From Apolygus lucorum (taxonomy: Eukaryota > Arthropoda > Insecta > Hemiptera > Miridae), in contig CM019182.2 in assembly GCA_009739505.2 (NCBI GenBank), positions 26,085,297 through 26,149,296 of the forward strand: a stretch of DNA of 64,000 nt, read 5' to 3'. The notes below the pieces were generated by a model. That model searched no databases and was not told the DNA's origin. It saw nothing but the letters and a program-made list of their open reading frames with translations. A program made the position numbers and the translations under genes. Positions within the stretch are counted from its first letter, which is position 1, and each line of letters begins with the position of its first letter. Of this stretch, positions 54,350 to 64,000 are shown piece by piece.

Positions 54350-55335
54350 ACCGGGAGCCGAGGCCAAAAACGGTGACTTACGAGTTGAAAGCTACAAACC
54401 AATTTTCATTAAAATGTCCTCCAAGGTGAGTAAAAAAATGGATTGCTGCCACTCCAAAGCCATCTCATTTGGACAATCTCTGCTGAATGAACGACGCGGA
54501 TTCAGAATGGCAGAGTAAGGAATTTTGGAAGAACTAATAATTACCTACTCGCAAAATGAATTCCAGCCATCAACTCATAAGTCAATTTTTCTGTGCTGAA
54601 TTTCACCCTGCAGATTTTACACAAATATTTCTGTACATATTGGCTTCTGCTCCACAAACGACGCGTTTCCAAGATGGCAGAGTGTGTTTTATTGTCTTAC
54701 AGTAGCATGTAGGAGATAATTATGTAATTTCCAGCCATCAACTAATAAGTCCATTTTTGGACCAAAATTTGATCAATTTGGACCATCTCTGCAGAATGAA
54801 CGACGCGGAATCATAAAGGCAGAGATTTTTTTATTAACCAGATATGCATAAAGAACTAGTAAACGAAAATTCACGCGTCAACTAATAAGTCAAAATTCGA
54901 CAATTTTGAATCAATTCGCTGAGCGGACGACGGGGGGTGGGGAGGGCAGAGATAGTTTTTTGTTTCTTTCTCATGGATACCAACCTACTACAAAAATTTC
55001 AGCCGTCAACTAAAAAGTCAAAAAATTGTCAAAATTTTGAAAAAATTTGATCGACTCTGCCTGAACAGGAGCGGGGAACTAGGATGGCAGAGATGTATTT
55101 TCCACCTTTAGATAATTAGTTCTTGCAAGTGAATTGATTTCCAGCCATCAACTACGTAAGTCATAATTTCTCTAAATTTGAGAATTTCAAACGGGCGCCA
55201 TTTTTAAAAGACGGGGCTTTGGAGTGGCAGCAATCCATTTTTTACTCACCTTGGAGGACATTTTAATAAAAACTTTTGTAGGTTTGTAGCTTTCAACTCG
55301 TAAGTCACCGTTTTTGGCCTCAGCTCTATAGCTGC
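54350..55335. mobile_element. ~1-kb inverted-repeat element with internal tandem units
   Basis: GAGGCCAAAAACGGTGACTT, AGTTGAAAGCTACAAACC, AAAATGTCCTCCAAGGTGAG and GGATTGCTGCCACTCCAAAG (54357-54460) recur as their complement at 55210-55325, giving ~110-bp inverted ends. Between them, five diverged units of roughly 110-150 bp each contain CCAGCCATCAACTAATAAGT followed by CATCTCTGC..AATGA-CGACG or a variant. The terminal frames (54336-54518 plus, 55187-55396 minus) are the same peptide read from each inverted end and are by-products. Confidence 0.75.
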
Positions 55336-56419
55336 TATAGGTAAAATGTGTGACGTTGCTGCGTTGAAAAAGAACAATTTTACCTACGTGAACCAAGCTT
55401 TACACTTGTACCTACACACGCGTATCGAGTGTAGTTTTTTCCCCGATTTTTCACGATCTTCGTCCCTATTTGTGTGAATTCGAAGGTGATAAGGGCCTTG
55501 TTCTAAGCAGTATTGACCCTACAATTTGGACAAAATCAGAATTTAGGTTTTGGACTAATTGAGTGATAGTGCCAGTACGATTCATTACCACCAGTAGAAG
55601 TCTCTCAGTAAGCATCACTTAGAAGTCACGACCAGCATAATTCTCTTTACACGTTCTGACACTTCGAGATGAATGTATGGAATTCTCAGTCTTATAATGC
55701 TTGTCAATTTTGTTAATATATGAGTGCTCTAATAAAGTAATAATTATTTTTTGCACCTACTAAGTACTTTATGGGTACGTATTCTTCTATACTGCTCATC
55801 CAACCTGACAGAATTTTTGAACCCAACTTGATAATCCCTTTTTCTTCGAAAATACTCGCTAAAAGGGGTTTGCATTAGGCTCGGAGCCCGCGTGATTGAT
55901 CTGCAAAGCTACCATACATTTCCATTTCCCGTACATTCATTTCCTGGGGAAGATGGACCCTAATGGAGCTGGAGAGGGAATCTGCTCTCCAACTTCATAC
56001 ATACGCACCGACCCTCCTGACAATGATGTGTAGGAGGCCTCGTTAGTTTGAAGGGTGTTAGGTTTACCGGGCAAATCCGCTAAATATGTATGTGTTATCT
56101 TATTAATTATTAAACCCATTATAAAATCCGGCGGTCATGGGTTGTACTGGAAGCTGGCTATTGAGAAGCGTTCTTACTCGGTGTAACTTTACAACAGAAC
56201 TGAGGTTGTTGACAATATTACATGCCGTGATGCCTATCGAAATTATCAGATCATTCGCTGAATCATGTAAGCGCCAAGAATCTTCCTACGTTTATAGCAT
56301 TTCGGAAACCCCGAGATACCAAGTTTGACCGCAGCCTTAATAAATTATGACAACCCAATTTCATCCCAATAAAGAAGAAGCTTCAAGATATTTCTTTTTG
56401 CATCTTCATTACTGGAAAT
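55336..56419. other. No gene recognised; possible retrotransposon 3' tail
   Basis: CCCAATAAAGAAGAAG at about 56368 resembles the tail of the retrotransposon at 46966 and may mark the 3' end of a decayed copy. The frame 56137-56328 before it has no recognisable motif. The rest is unidentified. Confidence 0.4.
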
Positions 56420-56945
56420 AGGGAAGCATTTTTCTACCACTTTGTATTTCAGTGCTTTCTGGACAATACTAGTTTCGTGTCAATCTGTTAAAATGAACGA
56501 AATTAGCTCATATAAAATTGATGTTTGAGCAATTTCACATTTGAGCTTTGTACTTCCATTCGCTAACGAGGGTCTCACGTCCACTAACCCTGAAAATGTC
56601 ATCCGAATCGGAACTTTATTTCCAAAGTTAGTTACTGTCTGATTTTGATCACATTTTCAGGGATGGTGTGGATTGGCGTGTAGATGGTCCCCTATGGAAA
56701 TCAACGCCCTAGGATAGATAGCCTCTGCGCGTGCTGAAACTTGAAGCCCGTGTAACAGCCATAATTTCCACATTTTCCATTCGAATTCGATGAAATCTTC
56801 AGAGGTTCTGCGGGTTGGCGTTTAAATGGTCCCCTATGAGGGAAATGGTCAGATCTAATAGGCATTGGATCGTTTATACAATCTAGTTATGTATAAGAAG
56901 AAGCTATGTGCCACAACCACTTGGAAGACGTTTTTTAGGACGTCC
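56420..56945 (+). repeat. Family R repeat, diverged copy
   Basis: TTTGTATTTCAGTGCTTTCT, GGATTGGCGTGTAGATGGTC, CCGTGTAACAGCCATAATTT and CAGAGGTTCTGCGGGTTGGC lead to the terminus GCCACAACCACTTGGAAGAC. The palindrome is decayed to GCGCGTGCTGA near 56727. Confidence 0.8.
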
Positions 56946-57085
56946 CACAGTAAGACTTGGGCGTCCTTATGCGATCGATCTGGGGTGAAGTTGGACAACA
57001 CTCAACAGAAAAAAAAAATAACCACACAGTAATCCGTTTTAGACCATTCTGAATCCAAATCCGCGAAAAAAAAACCATAGGTGTA

Positions 57086-57090
<5 letters not shown>

Positions 57091-57127
<37 letters not shown>

Positions 57128-57140
57128 TGTGTGTGTGTGT
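57091..57140. repeat. (GT)n microsatellite
   Basis: About 25 GT dinucleotides with one A interruption near 57121. Read in reverse it gives a (TH)n peptide frame, which is an artefact. Confidence 0.97.
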
Positions 57141-57147
57141 AACAAAA

Positions 57148-57640
57148 TCTTGTGTACTCTGCACAGGCCTTAGTTCTCAACCGATTTTCCTGGTTCTTTT
57201 TTGTTCGTCGCGGAAAACTATCTAGTTGTGCACTACGTCGCCGGAATTTCGGATTTTGCCTTTTAAGGGGGGAAATGGGGGGGTTAATGCTCGAAAAACG
57301 TGCGTTTTTGGGCATAATCTTGTGTACTCTGCCCAGGCCTTAGTTCTCAAACGATTTTCGTGGTTCTTTTTTCGTTTGACGCGAAATACTATCTAGTTGT
57401 GCACTACGGCGCCGGAATTTTGGATTTTGCTTTTTAAGAGGGGGAAAGGGGGGGTTAATGCTCAAAAAACGTGCGTTTGCGTGCATAATCTTGTAAACTC
57501 TGCCCAGGCCTCAATTTCCAACCGATTTGCGTGTTTCTTTTTTTGTTTGACTCAAATAACTTCCGAGTTGTACATGATTTTACCAGAGTACCAAAATTCG
57601 CAAGGGGAGGGGGTGAGTGGGGGGAGGATATTCACAAAAT
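57148..57640. repeat. Three tandem ~170-bp units
   Basis: Units start with CTTGTGTACTCTGCACAGGC (57149), CTTGTGTACTCTGCCCAGGC (57319) and CTTGTAAACTCTGCCCAGGC (57490). Each contains CTCAA-CGATTTTC, TTTCGTTTGACGCGAAATAC, GTTGTGCACTACGGCGCCGG, and AAGAGGGGGAAAGGGGGGG. The third unit is the most diverged. Imperfect frames run across it without a known domain. Confidence 0.9.
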
Positions 57641-57764
57641 ATCCGATTTTTCAATATTTTGGTTCCTTTACTGCTTACTAATTGTACCCAAGCTTTGAAA
57701 TTGAGGAAAAATTCTCATTATACCTCCGGATTTTCATGAATTATTCTCAGTACCACCATGGAGC

Positions 57765-58115
57765 TAATAGTGGTGCCACCGTGGTGCCAGGACATGGTGC
57801 CATGATGCCATAAACCGCTTATTTCGTGTTTTTTTTTTTTTGTGTTTCACCTTGAATACGGATGTGAACTTCGACGGACTGCCTACCAAAACTAACAGAT
57901 GAAAGTTCAATGTTTCGACGTATTTCCGCTTTGGTGCCGGACTGGCACCATTGTTGGCGTTGGGTGGTGGTGTGGGGGGGGGGGGGGGGTGAACTCGAAT
58001 TCGCATGTTGGGTATCGTAGATCATGGATTTTAAAATGCTCTTCAGATTCGAGGCTCCCATGCCGCTAGAAATGTTATGGTGGATAATGGTGGGGGAGGG
58101 GGTCAGTATTTCTTG
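57765..58115 (-). repeat. Module D, inverted copy (related to the hAT-like element interior)
   Basis: It is the reverse of 30085-30345: TTTCACCTTGAATACGGATG, AACTTCGACGGACTGCCTAC, AGATGAAAGTTCAATGTTTC, GGTGCCGGACTGGCACCATT and GAACTCGAATTCGCATGTTG. A run of about 15 G (57976-57990) takes the place of the C run in the other copy. It is probably a hAT-relative fragment; no ATCGATGTT ends are nearby. Confidence 0.82.
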
Positions 58116-59029
58116 CCTAAAGTAGGTACTAAATAAATTACATAGAGGGAAACAGTTCTATCGCTTTCAACTGGTAAAACTGATCTAATGCTTATCCAAT
58201 GGGACGTCCCCTGGAATGCATGCATTACTAAACAATATGTTTATATCTGCATCTGATGGATCTAAAACTCAGAATTCAGAGTATGAGTTTATCCAACTTT
58301 TTTCCTCAGGTTTTTTTTTTCTTTTGCCGTATCTTTATTTCGTTCAAGTGTGCTACAACACGTGAGCATTGAGAGGAGTTGTTTCAGTGCATCCTAAATA
58401 TATTCTCAATTTTTATGAACATCTAATTTTTTCCAATATAATCTAGGTTCGATATAGTGACTTTGTTAGTTTATTTTCTTATAGTTTTAGTTTTATATAA
58501 CACTCTTCTTAGAAATGTGACGACCCATATTCGCAAGGGAAGTAGAAACTGCCAACATTCGTAGCTTCCCATTCTTACGTCTCAGGCTATCTTGAACCAT
58601 AAAAGACAGTCGAACATCAAGAGCGGTTGATGAGGATAGACGATTCAGGTCAGATAGGGTGAAAGGTCTCGAGGGAAAGAAACACCATCAAGGGGTCGCC
58701 CCCAGATGTATATTGATTGGAAGAGGGAGCTTTTATCTCTTGATAAGATAAATTTGATGAAGGGAGTGGCCGTGTGCTCTAACTATCTACCTCACGCCTG
58801 CCAAAGCTTCTAATAGCTGGTCTTCCGCCCCGAAAAACAGCTTCCTGGGGCGTTGAATAGAGTGTAGTGTCCATCGTCCAGTGATGTATTAAAATATCTA
58901 TATTAAGGCTGAGACGCACCTTGGTGAAAACTCGTATCTTGATGCCAATACAATCATAAACTCTATAATCTAAAATCGTGTAAGAGTTTTCACGATAAGA
59001 TCCCGATCATGTTGAAGATTTTTCGATAT
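58116..59029. other. No clear gene; possible retrotransposon tail
   Basis: 58686-58815 in one plus frame reads RGRPQMYIDWKREL followed by LMKGVAVCSNYLPHA. It vaguely recalls the GRP..RW end of some retrotransposon frames, but I cannot support a call. The rest is unidentified. Confidence 0.3.
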
Positions 59030-59172
59030 TGCTTCCGAGTCTACCAAGGTAGCGAAAGCTTTGTTTTCACTTTTCAAGGTTGAAAAAAGAAAGTTCTCCA
59101 AAATCAAAGTTTCCACTCGCGTTTTACGTGTCAGACCTTCCTGAACAATTTTGGTTCCGTGTCTGTCTAAAT
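59030..59172 (+). repeat. Family R repeat, left-arm fragment
   Basis: GCTTCCGAGTCTACCAAGGT, GCTTTGTTTTCACTTTTCAA, TTTCCACTCGCGTTTTACGT and AACAATTTTGGTTCCGTGTC, ending at TGTCTAAATAC. This is the fullest view of the left arm; the units are absent. Confidence 0.88.
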
Positions 59173-59439
59173 ACTATCTAAATTTTTTTTTAAATTTAGA
59201 TAATACTCAAGTTAGAAGTAGATATAGATATAAGTAAATAATTTTAGCAATAAGTTAGTTAATAGCAAGTTAGCAATAAGTTATGTAGGCTAGTTTATAA
59301 TATATTCATAGTTTAGAATAGAAGACTACGTGTTTACCACGTGGTCACCATGTGGTGCATGTAAAATTAGCTAATAGGATTAGTTTTATCTCTCCCTTTC
59401 ACTTGACATGACAGACTAACAACCTTGACATGACAGACT

Positions 59440-60000
59440 AACAACCTTTCACCACGTGGCCCCCTTTCCTTTCTGATCCTTTCACCTCCCTTTCACCCAA
59501 ACTATGCAAATAGAACGACGGACTGACAAACTTTAGTATACTCTCGACGGCCTGAAGATGTTCTTTCCATATCAGTTTGTTATTCAAAGTACTTGTTATC
59601 CCTGTTATCCTGTGCACTTGATCAATAATGGAATGTTGTTCTCTGAACCCAAACTGATAGTCAGGAATTAGATTTTTCTCCTCAATGATTGGCTTCAGTC
59701 GCTTCAAAAGTAGCTTGTCAAATAGCTTAGATATGATTGGCAAGAGTGAGAAGGGGCAATAAGATTTCTTGTCGTTGATTGGTTTGCCAGCTTTGGCAAT
59801 CATAATGACTTCCGCAATTTTTCATGGTCGAGGGACATACTTCAGGCGAAATGCTGTATTTATCAGTTGTATTAATTTCTGGAAACCTTTTTCTGGGAGT
59901 TATTTCAGAATTCTTCCAGTTATTAAATCATATCCAGGGGCTTCCTTCGGACCCAGATTATTGATTATTTCCCTCTTGATTTCAGCAAGGGTGACAGGTT
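59440..60000 (-). pseudogene. Jockey-type reverse transcriptase with internal deletion
   Basis: Read on the minus strand from about 60000: VTLAEIKREIINNLGPKEAP then GYDLITGRILK-stop-LPEK, RPWK-like with a stop, IAEVIMIAKAGKPINDKKSY then CPFSLLPIISKLFDKLLLKR, then LIPDYQFGFREQHSIIDQVH. These are the N-terminal finger and early palm blocks of a Jockey reverse transcriptase (APG.D.I, PGK....SYRPISLLP..SK.FE, QFGFR..HST..Q). After RITGIT the sequence jumps to LNNKLIWKEHLQAVES, the W.EH block that belongs about 150 residues further on. The catalytic FADD core is therefore deleted. Two in-frame stops confirm decay. A frameshifted upstream extension runs to about 60090. Confidence 0.88.
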
Positions 60001-60100
60001 TGGTTTCCAAGTCATCTCTGTTTCGCTATATGCAAAGCATCTGCATCAGCAGTTTGCCTTTCAAGAGGAGTGAGGTTATCCTCGAGAGAATGAAGAACTA

Positions 60101-60524
60101 ATGATATACAAAAAGTTCAAGGCGTGAAATAATGTTATAAAATAAAGTATAAACGAAAAAAACTACATTTTGTTTAAATCATAAATGCATTGGAGAGGGT
60201 GGACCTTCATGCCTAGGCGCTCCTAAAACTTCCCAGAACAGTACAATAATCTGTTGGTTCTTGCAGATAACGAGAGATAACTTGTACACCCTTCTTCCAC
60301 TCGTGATAACTCTGATCGCTGCTTCCTATTTTTTCCAGTCGCGAGAGGAAAATGTCACTACTTTCAGTTGACAGATTTTTTTTCCTCTTGCAGAATTATT
60401 ATCTGTTTATCGCTAACGCGTGGTGAATACTGATACTGGCAACACTTCTTTCCGATTATTCCAGTTCGGGTAATACGAAGATATCTCTCGCGTTATACAA
60501 TATCATAAATATCAAACAGGTTAC
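60101..60524. other. No gene recognised
   Basis: Nothing is identifiable. Confidence 0.4.
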
Positions 60525-60800
60525 CCTCAAATTTGATGGTTTACGTGTCAAAGTACATAGAATCCAAAAATCGAATAAAAATGTATTCGCCCGTATGCCG
60601 TATGCGGCACTTTGCCCAGTTCCAGTGGACCAATTTTGATGAAATTTGAGATATTGGCTCCCTTGGTGGTCTAGTTGTGCCCCGAAGGGCTAACTTCTAA
60701 GGGGTAACTTTGGGCGGTTTTAAAACATTTTCAAAACGCTTGAAAACTTCAATGTACGGGTATTTTTTTTTTTAAATTAATTTTAAATAGCCCTATTTTT
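60525..60800 (+). repeat. Family A repeat, diverged partial copy (A11)
   Basis: CCCTCAAATTTGATGGTTTA, AAAGTACATAGAATCCAAAA, CCGTATGCCGTATGCGGCAC and GTCTAGTTGTGCCCCGAAGG are present. The hairpin end and the distal third are missing. Confidence 0.8.
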
Positions 60801-63800
60801 TGAACTTTTTGACACTACCTCTAATGAGGTTGATTAATTACCTAATTAATGAATGTCACTTGGATTTTTTCATCAATTTAAGATAGTGTTCAGTTTCTAG
60901 AATAGAATGAAACTACGACAACGGATATGGATGATCAACATATCCAGGGAAATCCAAAACTGTACCGAGAAAATTCAAGTTTTTTGGGTGAATTTGGAGA
61001 AATATTTTGTGAATTTATAGTTTCCAATTTCACTATTCAGTCTTCTCTGCCAGCAATGCCTTCTATTTTTTGGGAATCACTCTAGGAGGCCTTCCTTCCA
61101 TAGTTTTTAAACCTTTGTCCCATATTCTCATCCCTCGAAATTAACCGTCGGTAATTAAGGTGTTTAGACACAACTGAAACAACCCAGAAGTAGAAATCTT
61201 ACAAATTTCTACCTACTACGCTTAATATTCCTTACTTTAATATTCTGAATTCTGAACATTTTATTAAATTTTCTTTTAATAGTCGTCTTATTTATTAGAA
61301 TTACATTTTTATTATGTTTTCTCCTCGTAGGTATATCATTATTCATTGCTTATAACTCTATCGTTTCATAACAATTGAACAGCATAATTAGCTTACGAAT
61401 TTCGTGGAGGTGGAGTATAGTTCAACTGAACAAAAGCTCTCTATAGGGTACACGAGGGTATTCAGGTCAGCATAAAGTCACCCAAAGGCCTCTTTTGAAG
61501 GTCAAATCCCAGTAATTACGTTCCGCCCTTTAACCGCTGATATTTAGTAAATGTCGGTGCCACCCTTCCCCTGTCACCTGGCGCCCTCCAGAACAATGAA
61601 GGCCTCCCGGCCCTGCTAACCTTATCTGTAGGGCAAGCTATGCAGTAGTTCCTTTAAAGCTGAACGGAGGGATTCGACGGAACCTACATGACCATCTTTC
61701 ACGTACACCATGATAACCCGCCTATGCATCAGAAACATGTATATGGAGAAGGTTCATCTCTAGGAGTTTCGAAACTGAGAGATCTATTCTTAGGATTGAT
61801 TTGAAAGTAAGCAAGGATCTCTATTTCAACTGAAACCACACACTGGGCTCGCGTACATCCAGGTATGAGGCTAGTTACGGTCATGTAGTGGAAGATCTTG
61901 TATGAAGCCTTTACACATCATCCCTGCTTCATCAGGGTATTGAGTTGAAAGCTCAGAAGACCTTCAGCCTGGCAACTTAAATCCTCAACCTCTTTGGTAA
62001 CGAGGAAGCTAAATCATTTAGTCACCGTTTGGTTAGATTTACTGGTACTTAAGTATCTTGGTAGATTTATGATGAGATATTTCGGTCAGATCAAGTATAC
62101 ATTTTTGGCTCCATCACCTCCGCCACCGCTGGCCGTGTTTCATATATCTTATTTTACCCTGGCGTGTCTATTCATTTCCAAGCTCCCATTCACATTTTCA
62201 ATATTTTGCGTAGTGGCTGACGGCAACGATGTAGTTTCATTATTTTATACGTTATTTTTAAACTCCCCTCCAAGGACGAGAGCCACACCATAAAAATAAA
62301 TAAACCGATAATAGGGAGGATAGCCAGGACATCCCCAATGCCAGTCCTAGGGATAAGGGAAGATGGTGAGGGTGAGGGTATAGCGAATGATGAACGGAAG
62401 AGCCCCTCTAGAACGGCCGCAGGGCTCAAATGGTGATACCACGGAGTGCGCCACTCGAGATGCCCAACTCGAGTGACTCCGTTGCTCTCTCCCCTCGCTA
62501 TTGCTTCGCCTCTTAGCTCCTACGCTTATTATGAATCATCAAACATTTGTCTTAAACGGGGACGAAAATGATCAGATGTCGTTTAATCTAAAGTGCTGGC
62601 AGCCAATCTCTCTACATCCCTTCCCACCTTTTTGGTGGTTGAAGGAAGAGTAAATAGTATCAAGGTTGGATTCTAAAGTTAAAATATGAGAGAAAGAGCT
62701 GGAATTAGGTGGACAAGGTGATTTCCTCGGTTTTCATAAATCATGCGGTGGGCGTCTCAACGGCACTCAGACACGCGAAGGGATTTTCCTATGAAACTCT
62801 GATTGTCTTACAGCACCGACTCGAGCTTTTCCATTCCAAATGGTAGGACCCTTTCCGGGGAAAATCGATCCGTCTCCTTGTCGGGGAGGTCGGAAGTTTA
62901 ATTAATTCGCGTATTGGCGGGATTACCGCGAATCGCTCCAATCTCGTGCTGTATGTGATAAAGAGCTGCTTTGTTAGGGTTGAAGGTTCCAGCCGGGATA
63001 GCTGACTATATTCTCGTATTTGTATTGAATTGATTAGTAGAGTGAGGTGAATGCAAAACTGGAGTTATCTCCATTCCAACTGAAACCGAGAAATCCGTTG
63101 ACAGAACAACTATTATGCCTCCCGAACTACCAAGATTGCGAAAACATTTTTGTCCCTTATGGGATGGAAGAATAAAATATGTTGCTCCAAAATCGAAATT
63201 GCCACTTGATTTCACTCTAAGACTACACTAGATTTCACTCTAAATAGTCTGCCAAATTGGTAGCATAGTCCCCCAATCAAGTTTTCATGGGTAGTGTTAA
63301 TAATTCATTTATTATCAATTAACAACAATTATTTATTTGTAATATTAATTATTTATTGATTATATCTTTCTTTGGTTCCACCCTCGATGATAATTGAAGG
63401 CAGACTTCCGTTAAGTCGGTTCACTTATCAGATGAAATATCTTTCGCAAAAAGATGGGATCCCCAAATGGTGGGCGTTTACTCGAATACTATAAATCAAA
63501 CTATTTACTAACACCACCCAGTGGAGCGTAACATCACGACACGCCTTCATTCTTGCCGTATCAGACGTCGGCAGAAGATATCTATTTTTTCCCTTCTTTT
63601 CCCAGCAAATTTGAATTTATCGAACTACGGGGTGAGACAATAGGAAAAAACGAGGGTGAGCGATTTGTGAGAAGGTTCGGAAACGATAAATCACACAGAA
63701 AAAAAGTCAATCTACAAACCATTAATAACTCGAGAGGTATCGGTATAATCGAAAGGATTTCATTCCAGGACGTTCGACCCGGCTGAACGGTCTGATAGAC

Positions 63801-64000
63801 GTCGAGGGGAGGTAGAGGGTTATGGAGGAAGTGCGTGACGTTAATCATCAAATCAGTGACTTCTTAGGAAGGCCTGATTCACAAAAACATATCCGAGGGA
63901 TTATTTCTACAGCAAATATTTACCACAACTTATGTCTACGTTGAAAACAGTTCGTCGCAAGCTCAGCAGAAAGGCTAGAATTGATGCATGGGATTGAGGG
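60801..64000. other. 3.2 kb without recognisable genes or shared repeats
   Basis: No domain was recognised in any frame (61994-62293, 62190-62429, 63006-63215, 63553-63851). 62780-62960 is GC-richer. 63295-63365 is an AT-rich low-complexity stretch of AATTATTTATTnn type. A catalytic MMP exon would be expected downstream on the plus strand, but no HExGH motif is visible here. Confidence 0.45.

Noticed and set aside
54336..55396. Two opposing frames sharing AEAKNGDLRVESYKP as a conserved protein
   Set aside because: They are the same inverted terminal repeat read from each end of one element, so the match is not independent evidence of coding.
56935..57315. Minus-strand frame with a long TH repeat
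   Set aside because: It is generated by the (GT)n microsatellite.
49456..64000. MMP catalytic exon
   Set aside because: No HExGHxxGxxH or following Met-turn was found in any plus frame.
1..64000. CRISPR array, bacterial operon, endogenous virus
   Set aside because: No direct-repeat/spacer pattern of the right size, no clustered long frames, and no viral structural or replicase motifs were recognised. The tandem arrays present have no unique spacers.

Overview
The window is nuclear DNA from an animal, almost certainly an insect. It is AT-rich and dominated by nested transposable elements. It holds spliced exons of a matrix metalloproteinase (MMP) and many decayed non-LTR retrotransposons of Jockey/R1 type. 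DNA transposons with TA, 8-bp, 4-bp, 3-bp and 2-bp target duplications are also present. No prokaryotic operon, CRISPR array, rRNA or complete tRNA gene is visible. The style of the repeats would suit a hemipteran or a similar insect, but the sequence alone does not fix the order.

Host gene: the only convincing host coding sequence is two consecutive phase-compatible exons on the + strand, at 47173-47274 and 49292-49455. Together they encode the MMP prodomain with its cysteine switch (PRCGIQD) and a furin-type basic site. The splice sites are clean, and the 2-kb intron between the exons is packed with repeats. The signal-peptide exon must lie upstream and the catalytic and hemopexin exons downstream. 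I could not find them here, so most of the window is probably intron or flank of this gene.

Mobile and repeat landscape: (1) Family A is a ~600-750 bp interspersed repeat with a GCCGTACG-type sub-repeat, in about a dozen full or partial copies on both strands. (2) Two A copies (26.6-27.7 and 51.3-52.6 kb) are longer composites that also carry an in-frame array of 35-residue repeats. I do not recognise that protein. (3) Family R is built from ~145-bp units, each centred on the palindrome TGCGCATGCGCA, which is identical to the classical NRF-1/Ewg binding site. (4) A set of CAGGGTGT-ended, TA-flanked inverted-repeat elements (16.2, 21.9, 42.5 and 44.7 kb) includes two that carry remnants of a mariner/IS630-type transposase. 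(5) A hAT-like element lies at 29.67-32.13 kb with nearly identical 8-bp duplications and ATCGATGTT sub-terminal repeats. (6) A pogo/Tigger-like transposase exon lies at 39.95-40.2 kb. (7) Retrotransposon fragments lie at 3.9, 8.5, 9.7, 25.1, 43.5-46.9, 50.5 and 59.4-60.0 kb.

The insertion history can be read directly in several places. A TA-flanked inverted-repeat element splits a retrotransposon RNase H/zinc-tail frame at 44653-46695, and the two halves rejoin in frame. One R copy (34.6-37.5 kb) is interrupted by two unrelated elements, one of which contains another R copy that is itself interrupted by a small fold-back element. An R copy sits inside an A copy at 38.2-39.7 kb. Other structures are a 23-bp minisatellite with higher-order arrangement (33.2-34.1 kb), a GC-rich island (32.3-32.8 kb), and a perfect 26-bp hairpin that disrupts an RNase H frame (44.1 kb). 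Long stretches between these features (notably 10-16 kb, 18.8-20 kb, 53.5-54.3 kb and 60.8-64 kb) hold nothing I can identify.
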